Of a stretch of 45,229 bases of DNA, positions 40,200 through 45,229 are shown piece after piece. This DNA is from Lactobacillus sp. HBUAS51381 (GTDB lineage Bacteria > Bacillota > Bacilli > Lactobacillales > Lactobacillaceae): the NCBI RefSeq assembly GCF_012641095.1, contig NZ_JAAVSC010000022.1, forward strand, positions 1 to 45,229, given 5' to 3'. Numbering within the stretch: position 1 is the stretch's first letter; each line of letters begins with the position of its first letter. Made by a program: the position numbers and the translations under genes. The notes under the pieces were generated by a model. The model was given only the letters and a program-made list of their open reading frames with translations, searched no databases and was not told the origin of the DNA.

Positions 40200-40763
40200 C
40201 TAATCCCCCTCCCAACGTTTCGCCGTCTGTTCATGAATGCCAAAAGCGTCTAGCACCTTCATGGTCTGATGATCGACTAGGTCTTGAATGGTTTGCGGAT
40301 GATTGTAGAAGGCGGGAATCGGGGGAATGATCTGTGCCCCAAGCTTGGCCAATTTGGTCAAATTCTCCAAGTGAATCACACTCAACGGCGTCTCACGGGG
40401 AACAATGACCAGTTTGCGCTGTTCCTTAATCGTCACGTCGGCGGCCCGGGCTACCAGATTATCGCCAAAACCATAGGCGATGCCGGCCACCGTCTTCATG
40501 CTGGCCGGCACGATGACCATGCCGTCATTGAGAAATGAACCACTCGCAATCGCCGCCCCCTGATCACGGTCGCTGTAGACCACATCGGCGAGGGCCTTGA
40601 TCTGATCCAACGTATAATCCGTCTCCAACGCCAAGTTTTTCTTCGCCCACGCGCTCATCACCAGGTGGGTCTCAACGTCGGTACGGGCCCGTAACTTCTT
40701 TAACAGGTCAATCGCATAAATCGTGCCGGACGCCCCGGTCACCCCAATCACAATCTTCTTCAT
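40200..40763 (-). CDS. lpdB: UbiX-family prenyl-FMN synthase subunit, LpdB
   Basis: A 187-residue flavin prenyltransferase of the UbiX/Pad1 family. It makes the prenylated FMN cofactor used by UbiD-type decarboxylases such as LpdC. The FMN-binding G-V-T-G-A-S-G start, S-G-S-F-L-N-D-G-M-V-I-V-P-A-S-M-K-T segment, and the R-E-T-P-L-S motif are all present. Fourteen bases after lpdC. Cytoplasmic. Confidence 0.93.
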   Translation of the reverse strand: MKKIVIGVTGASGTIYAIDLLKKLRARTDVETHLVMSAWAKKNLALETDYTLDQIKALADVVYSDRDQGAAIASGSFLNDGMVIVPASMKTVAGIAYGFGDNLVARAADVTIKEQRKLVIVPRETPLSVIHLENLTKLAKLGAQIIPPIPAFYNHPQTIQDLVDHQTMKVLDAFGIHEQTAKRWEGD

Positions 40764-40777
40764 CCACTATCAATCCT

Positions 40778-42244
40778 TTACTTTAAATACTTCTGCCAAT
40801 CCGGAACCTTCATGAACTGAGCCCGAACGAACTGATCCTTCATATCAAATGGTACCGTGCCGTCAATCACGAGCTTCGAGGACATCCCCCGCGTCCGAAT
40901 CGACTTAGGGTCGTACCCTGGCCGCTCGGAAGGGTCCAACGGATGGTTGCGCATCCCCGGCAGGACCATTAAGTCTTGATCGGCCTGGAACCGCGTATTA
41001 ACCGTCCACATCACATCATTCATGTCGAAGATGTCGACGTCTTCATCGACCAGAATGACCGTCTTTAATTCCTTAAACGCCGAGAATGCCAGTAACGCGG
41101 CCTGTCGTTGAATCCCCTCATCGGCCTCATCATCCTTGTGAATCTGCATGATGGTCATGAGCTTACCACCACCTGCAGGCGGATTGTAAACGTTGAGCAC
41201 CTTGCCGGGAATGGCGCGGTTGGTCAGCTCCAAAATGCTGGCTTCGGTCGGAATGCCGGCCATGCTGACGTGCTCTTCGGACGGCCCAATCACGCTTTGC
41301 ATAATAGGCTGCTTGCGATGCGTCACCGCCGTTACCTTGATGACCTGAACGGCCGGATTGGCATCCCCATCGTACCCAGGAAACTCGGGCATGGCCTTGC
41401 CAGTATGGGTGTTGATATCCTCTTGCATCCGTTCATTGGGCATGATGTAGCCTTCCAGGGTAAATTCGGAACGGGCAATCGCCTTTTCATCAACCGTCAG
41501 TGCCGGGGTCAATCCCACCGCCTCTTGGCGGATCGCACCGGCAACGCCGAGTTCGTTATAGCCCAGTGGCGTGGTCGGCGGCTCGAAGGTACAGCCGATG
41601 GTAATGGCGGGGTCCAACCCGATATTAATGGTCACAGGCATCGGTTCGTTAACCGCTTCGTATTCCTTGGCAAACGCCCCGATATGCCGACCACCGGGCA
41701 TGATGTAAATGCCCAGAGTGTCCTTGTCCTCTAGCACCATCCGGTGAATCGTGACGTCACTCATGGTCTTGGCCTTGTTGGAACCGAGAACCACCCCCAC
41801 GGTAATGTAGGGCCCGGCATCCTCGGGCGTGTTGGTCGGGGCGGCCACCAATTTACGAATATCAAAGTCCGGGTCGGTCGCCTTGTGGACCACTTCATGG
41901 GCCGGCGCGTCTTCAACCATCACTGGTGGGACTGGATGCTCGACGGCGTCATTTAGAAACTGGCCCAACGTCTGGTAATCATGATGAAACATCATACCCA
42001 CTCGTTTCCGACTCGCCATCAGCCCCATCAGAACACGGGTCCCTGGAAATCCCTTGACGTTGTTAAACATCATCGCGGGACCTTCCTGTGTCGGGCGTTC
42101 AACCGTCCCACCTGCCCCAATATACCGGTAAACACCAGCGAGTTCGGCGTTGGGATCAACCGCCACGTCGGTCGCATGGAACTGACCGGGATGGGTCTTG
42201 AGTTCGGTTAACACCTTGCGTAAATCATACGGTTCATTTGCCAT
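40778..42244 (-). CDS. lpdC: UbiD-family decarboxylase, gallate decarboxylase subunit C
   Basis: A 488-residue prenyl-FMN-dependent decarboxylase of the UbiD family. In Lactiplantibacillus plantarum the homologue converts gallate to pyrogallol and protocatechuate to catechol, part of tannin breakdown. Length and order of conserved blocks are normal, including M-P-G-G-R-H-I-G and E-F-P-G-Y-D-G-D-A-N. It is the first gene of lpdC-lpdB-lpdD and faces a lysR gene. In L. plantarum lpdC is separated from lpdBD on the chromosome; here the three are contiguous. Gallate specificity is inferred from the gene set. Confidence 0.9.
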   Translation of the reverse strand: MANEPYDLRKVLTELKTHPGQFHATDVAVDPNAELAGVYRYIGAGGTVERPTQEGPAMMFNNVKGFPGTRVLMGLMASRKRVGMMFHHDYQTLGQFLNDAVEHPVPPVMVEDAPAHEVVHKATDPDFDIRKLVAAPTNTPEDAGPYITVGVVLGSNKAKTMSDVTIHRMVLEDKDTLGIYIMPGGRHIGAFAKEYEAVNEPMPVTINIGLDPAITIGCTFEPPTTPLGYNELGVAGAIRQEAVGLTPALTVDEKAIARSEFTLEGYIMPNERMQEDINTHTGKAMPEFPGYDGDANPAVQVIKVTAVTHRKQPIMQSVIGPSEEHVSMAGIPTEASILELTNRAIPGKVLNVYNPPAGGGKLMTIMQIHKDDEADEGIQRQAALLAFSAFKELKTVILVDEDVDIFDMNDVMWTVNTRFQADQDLMVLPGMRNHPLDPSERPGYDPKSIRTRGMSSKLVIDGTVPFDMKDQFVRAQFMKVPDWQKYLK

Positions 42245-42279
42245 CAGATTACCTCCTATAAGTTCTTTACATTGATCAC

Positions 42280-42292
42280 TTTAGGCGCTAAA
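42280..42292. promoter_or_regulatory. LysR-type box at the lpdC promoter
   Basis: TTTAGGCGCTAAA is a dyad of the T-N11-A kind. On the minus strand a TTGTTT-17-TAAAGT promoter for lpdC overlaps it. It is between divergent lpdC and lysR, so it is a plausible LysR site. Confidence 0.5.
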
Positions 42293-42385
42293 CCGCTTGC
42301 AAACAACTCTTATTTCGACTAACGTTATGCTTAATAGGAATAATAGATTTTACGCCGGGGGATCGGCAAAAGGAGTGAGCCTTGG

Positions 42386-43264
42386 ATGACACTTGACGAT
42401 TTCTACAGCTTCATCGTGCTCTATCAGGTACGCAATGTCTCGGACGCCGCAACCGAATTAAATATCACGCAATCCGCGCTGTCAAAGCGCCTCCGCAATA
42501 TACAGCAGGAATTGGATACCCCACTCATCTCTACCCGCAACAAACGCCAACTCACGATCACGGAGAGTGGCGAAGTCTTCTTTCGTTACGCCCAGACCAT
42601 TACGGCCCAATACGACCTCATGCGTCAGGAGCTTCGAGATTACCAAGCCTTGCGTCGAGGAACCCTCCACATCGGCAGTGTACCGATCATGGCACAGTAC
42701 GGGCTCACCCAGAAGATGAGTCGGTTCATGCACGACTACCCACAAATCAACATTCGCTTGGAAGAGTTGCAGGGGGCCGACCTCCTCAAGGCGTTACAAC
42801 ATCAAAAATTCGACCTCGGCATTCTCCGAGACGTTCAGAGTCAACAGCTCAACAAGTCCCAATTTGACGCAATCAACCTGGATACCGACGAACTGCGGGT
42901 GGTCTTGGCCGCCGATCATCCCCTTGCCCAGCAGGCCAGTATCACCATGGCCGACCTGAGAGATTGTGAAATTGTGACGCTTAACCCCGGTTCCGGTGTG
43001 TATGAGAAGATGGGCCGCCTCTTCCAGCAGGCCGGGATCACGCCTAACATTCGCTTCAGCACCCCCCACATTGAAACCTTGCTGGGGATGGTGGCGCATA
43101 CGTCACGCGTGACCTTTCTCTTTGCCAAGGCGGCCGCGCCCTTCCTGACGCCGGCGTACGTGACGCGACCGTTCACACAACCCCTCGTTAGTCACCTACA
43201 GTTGGTCTATCCCCGCGGAACCCTGAGTCAGGCGGCCCACCGCTTTGTGGATTATTTAAAGTAA
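42386..43264 (+). CDS. LysR family transcriptional regulator
   Basis: A 292-residue regulator. The winged helix is at the N terminus (F-Y-S-F-I-V-L-Y-Q-V-R-N-V-S-D-A-A-T-E-L-N) with T-Q-S-A-L-S-K-R-L in the recognition helix, followed by a periplasmic-binding-like effector domain from residue 90. ATG at 42386 has AAGGAG upstream. It is divergent from lpdC with a LysR-type dyad between, so it most likely activates the decarboxylase operon in response to a phenolic acid. The effector is inferred, not shown. Confidence 0.91.
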   Translation: MTLDDFYSFIVLYQVRNVSDAATELNITQSALSKRLRNIQQELDTPLISTRNKRQLTITESGEVFFRYAQTITAQYDLMRQELRDYQALRRGTLHIGSVPIMAQYGLTQKMSRFMHDYPQINIRLEELQGADLLKALQHQKFDLGILRDVQSQQLNKSQFDAINLDTDELRVVLAADHPLAQQASITMADLRDCEIVTLNPGSGVYEKMGRLFQQAGITPNIRFSTPHIETLLGMVAHTSRVTFLFAKAAAPFLTPAYVTRPFTQPLVSHLQLVYPRGTLSQAAHRFVDYLK

Positions 43265-43333
43265 GCCAACGCTTAATCTTGATGTATTTTCCGTAGTTGC
43301 CGATTGGATAAAGAATTAGGAGGCCTTCAATCC

Positions 43334-43876
43334 ATGACCTACTTGTTAATTCTACGGGGGATTAATGGTGGCGCCTACCATCAGATCCGGATGACCACGC
43401 TCCGGAACCTAATGACCATGGCCGGGTTCACGCGTGTTCGCTCATATGCCAACAGCGGTAACCTAATCTTTGACAGTCGACTCGAGCAAGCCGCTTGTGA
43501 GCAATGCATCTCGGCCGTCCTTGCCGCCAACATCGACTTTCCCCTTAATTTCGGCGTATTCTCTGCGGCCGCACTCCTGCGAGACTTTCGTCAGGTTCCC
43601 ACCTGGTGGACCGGGACGGGGCCACGGCAACACCTATGTTTGTTTAAGCTCGCCAACTACGACGAAGCCACGACGGGGTTGCGTGAGCCGCTCACACGCC
43701 TGGACCACGTCGTCGCCACGCCCCACCTGATCTTCTGGACCGTCGATGCGTCGACTGGCTTTCAGCACTCAGCGTACGGGCAACTCTTCGGCACCCCCTT
43801 CTACCAGCAGACCAGTGCCCGTAGTTATCGCACCACGTTGCGTCTCATCCAACTTCTACAGGAACGGGCGCGTTAA
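43334..43876 (+). CDS. DUF1697 family protein
   Basis: A 180-residue cytoplasmic protein of unknown function. The family start is plain: M-T-Y-L-L-I-L-R-G-I-N-G-G, followed by R-M-T-T-L-R-N-L-M and Y-A-N-S-G-N-L-I-F-D-S. ATG at 43334 has TAGGAGG at about eight bases; the longer frame has no ribosome binding site. It lies 69 bases after lysR and has its own weak upstream region. Members often accompany regulators and repair genes, but no function can be named. Confidence 0.88.
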   Translation: MTYLLILRGINGGAYHQIRMTTLRNLMTMAGFTRVRSYANSGNLIFDSRLEQAACEQCISAVLAANIDFPLNFGVFSAAALLRDFRQVPTWWTGTGPRQHLCLFKLANYDEATTGLREPLTRLDHVVATPHLIFWTVDASTGFQHSAYGQLFGTPFYQQTSARSYRTTLRLIQLLQERAR

Positions 43877-43952
43877 GCATGCTATAATTAAGAATACGTT
43901 TTCATTTCAACTGAACTATTTATTTTATATCCTTAACTTTTGGAGGCAATTT

Positions 43953-44363
43953 ATGATTAGAGACGTCGTTCACGATCCCACTCAGCTCGGTACGAAGGCC
44001 CAATTGGCCACTAAGCTGGATGCGCCGGTCGTCACGGATTTATTGGACACCCTGAAGGCCAACAGCGAGAACTGCGTGGGGATGGCCGCCAATATGATTG
44101 GCATAAACAAGCGAATTATTGTGGTCGACATGGGCATCATGCCCGTGGCCATGATTAATCCTCAGATCACCAAAAAGGCGGGCCCCTTTCAGACACAAGA
44201 GGGCTGCCTATCGCTCACCGGGGAACGCCCGACGCAGCGTTACCGCACCATCGACGTGGACTTTCTCAATCAGAATTTTCAGCGCCAACATCAGACGTTC
44301 ACCGGCTTCGTGGCCCAGATTATTCAACACGAAGTCGACCATTGCAACGGCATCGTCATTTAA
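43953..44363 (+). CDS. short peptide deformylase homologue with altered motif I
   Basis: A 136-residue metallohydrolase-like protein. Peptide deformylase motif II (E-G-C-L-S, 83-87) and motif III (Q-H-E-V-D-H, 125-130) are intact and would bind the metal. Motif I, normally G-L-A-A-P-Q-I-G, reads G-M-A-A-N-M-I-G, so the Gln that stabilises the transition state is Met48. It is shorter than typical deformylases (about 160-185 residues). Its own extended -10 TATAAT is at 43883-43888, and TGGAGG precedes the start. Activity is uncertain; another deformylase elsewhere would be needed for growth. Confidence 0.84.
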   Translation: MIRDVVHDPTQLGTKAQLATKLDAPVVTDLLDTLKANSENCVGMAANMIGINKRIIVVDMGIMPVAMINPQITKKAGPFQTQEGCLSLTGERPTQRYRTIDVDFLNQNFQRQHQTFTGFVAQIIQHEVDHCNGIVI

Positions 44364-44381
44364 CTAAGGAGGACGGGCACG

Positions 44382-44999
44382 ATGACTGAAGAAGAAAAAA
44401 TGCTGGCCGGAAAGCTGTACGATCCCTCCGATCCTAAGCTCAATGCCCGGCTCCACTATGCCCATCGTTTGTCGCAAGAATACAACATGACTTTCGATGA
44501 CGAGACGGAAAAACGCGAAGAAATCTTAACCAAACTGGTCCCCAATCACGGAGAAGGCACCTACCTGCAAGGCCCCATTTTCTTTGACTATGGGAGCTAT
44601 ACGCACCTAGGTAAACATCTCTATGCTAACGCCAACTTCACGGTTCTAGACTGCGGCGACGTCACCATCGGCGATAGCGTGTGGTTCGGCCCCAACGTGA
44701 CGTTGGTGACGCCGATGCATCCGTTGCGGTATCAGGAACGGAACTTACAGCCCCATGCCGACGGGTCCCTCTTTGACATCGAGTACGACAAGCCCATCAA
44801 GATTGGCGACAACTGTTGGTTCGGTAGTAACGTCACGGTGATTGGCGGCGTCACGATCGGCAACGGTTGCGTGATCGGCGCCGGTTCCGTGGTTACTCGG
44901 GATATTCCGGACAATTCGCTGGCCGTGGGTAACCCCTGCCGTGTCGTTCGCGAGATTACCGAGGCGGATTCGATTAAATACAAGACTGACCTGCAATAG
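44382..44999 (+). CDS. maa: maltose/galactoside-type O-acetyltransferase
   Basis: A 205-residue left-handed beta-helix acetyltransferase. The hexapeptide repeats are clear: V-T-I-G-D-S-V-W-F-G, I-K-I-G-D-N-C-W-F-G, V-T-I-G-N-G-C-V-I-G. The catalytic His is in T-P-M-H-P-L-R. The family transfers acetyl from acetyl-CoA to sugar 6-hydroxyls (Maa, LacA) or related acceptors. AAGGAGG precedes the start, 18 bases after the deformylase homologue, so the two may be one transcript. Which sugar it uses is not known. Confidence 0.92.
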   Translation: MTEEEKMLAGKLYDPSDPKLNARLHYAHRLSQEYNMTFDDETEKREEILTKLVPNHGEGTYLQGPIFFDYGSYTHLGKHLYANANFTVLDCGDVTIGDSVWFGPNVTLVTPMHPLRYQERNLQPHADGSLFDIEYDKPIKIGDNCWFGSNVTVIGGVTIGNGCVIGAGSVVTRDIPDNSLAVGNPCRVVREITEADSIKYKTDLQ

Positions 45000-45039
45000 G
45001 CCCCCGTACTAAAGGCTGAAAATTCACGAGCACACTCCA

Positions 45040-45092
45040 GTCCCCAGCTGACAAGGCTTATCACCATAAAATCAATCATCACCGACCACCTG
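45040..45092 (-). repeat. 53-base dispersed repeat, copy B
   Basis: Opposite-strand copy of 39695-39747, 47 of 53 positions identical without gaps. The palindrome here is TGATAAG-C-CTTGTCA, with one changed base. The copy lies in a 230-base stretch after maa with no gene seen. Confidence 0.75.
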
Positions 45093-45229
45093 CGGCTGAA
45101 ATCGACTAAATGTGCGATGAGATCGCTGGCGTGGCAACGTTCTGCCAGTTTAATTCGATACACCTCATGTAGCCGTGAGTGAGTCAAATTTGGTCTCAGC
45201 CGTGGGATTTTTCAAGTGGTCTGCTTGAA

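Noticed and set aside
41108-41734. 208-codon open frame on the plus strand opposite lpdC
   Set aside because: It is antisense to a clear UbiD-family gene, shows no domain and has no ribosome binding site; it reflects codon bias of the real gene.
44732-45187. 151-codon minus frame at the right edge
   Set aside because: Mostly antisense to the O-acetyltransferase hexapeptide repeats.
1-45229. CRISPR arrays, tRNA or rRNA genes, prophage structural genes
   Set aside because: No regularly spaced direct repeats, no tRNA cloverleaf and no rRNA-like sequence were seen, and no phage structural protein was recognised.

Overview
The window looks like a chromosomal segment of a lactic acid bacterium of the family Lactobacillaceae, probably a Levilactobacillus or a close relative. 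The evidence is gene content: a choloylglycine-hydrolase-family enzyme, an orphan ferrochelatase overlapping mntH, GH25 and GH8 secreted hydrolases, an lpdC-lpdB-lpdD gallate decarboxylase operon, an XrtG exosortase locus, and AGGAGG-type ribosome binding sites with some GTG and TTG starts. Base composition looks close to half GC by eye. The genus is an inference.

Layout. 1-94 is the 5' end of a group II intron that leaves the window on the left and sits directly behind the terminator hairpin of an ElaA-like acetyltransferase gene. 142-6743 (minus strand) holds the acetyltransferase, a penicillin V acylase/bile salt hydrolase homologue, and a DNA repair operon tag-sbcD-sbcC with a LexA-type SOS box. 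6963-11467 (plus) holds a secreted matrixin-like protease, a secreted GH25 lysozyme, and hemH-mntH. 11539-21657 (minus) holds an orphan GH8 hydrolase, a MerR-cupin-carboxymuconolactone decarboxylase operon, a TetR gene, an NCS1 permease-PfkB kinase-small protein operon, an aldo/keto reductase, two paralogous MFS exporters and a TetR gene. 21799-25186 is a divergent pair: an ABC-2 exporter (minus) facing marR-hydrolase (plus), with palindromic operators over both promoters.

25351-39321 (minus) is the most distinctive part and appears devoted to the cell surface. It holds a six-gene operon with two PlsC-like acyltransferases flanking three GT8 glycosyltransferases and ending in a TetR gene; a secreted mono-ADP-ribosyltransferase-like protein; a solo tnpB element of IS200/IS605 type; a small secreted protein; and an XrtG exosortase locus with two membrane glycosyltransferases and two Firmicu-CTERM substrate proteins.

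39788-44999 holds lpdC-lpdB-lpdD (minus) with a divergent LysR regulator, then a DUF1697 gene, a short peptide deformylase homologue with an altered motif I, and a maltose-type O-acetyltransferase. A 53-bp repeat occurs twice in opposite orientations, at 39695-39747 and 45040-45092.

The best candidates for undescribed biology are the XrtG locus with its substrates, the acyltransferase/GT8 operon with its candidate operator, and the secreted ADP-ribosyltransferase-like protein. All family assignments come from reading motifs; no database search was run.
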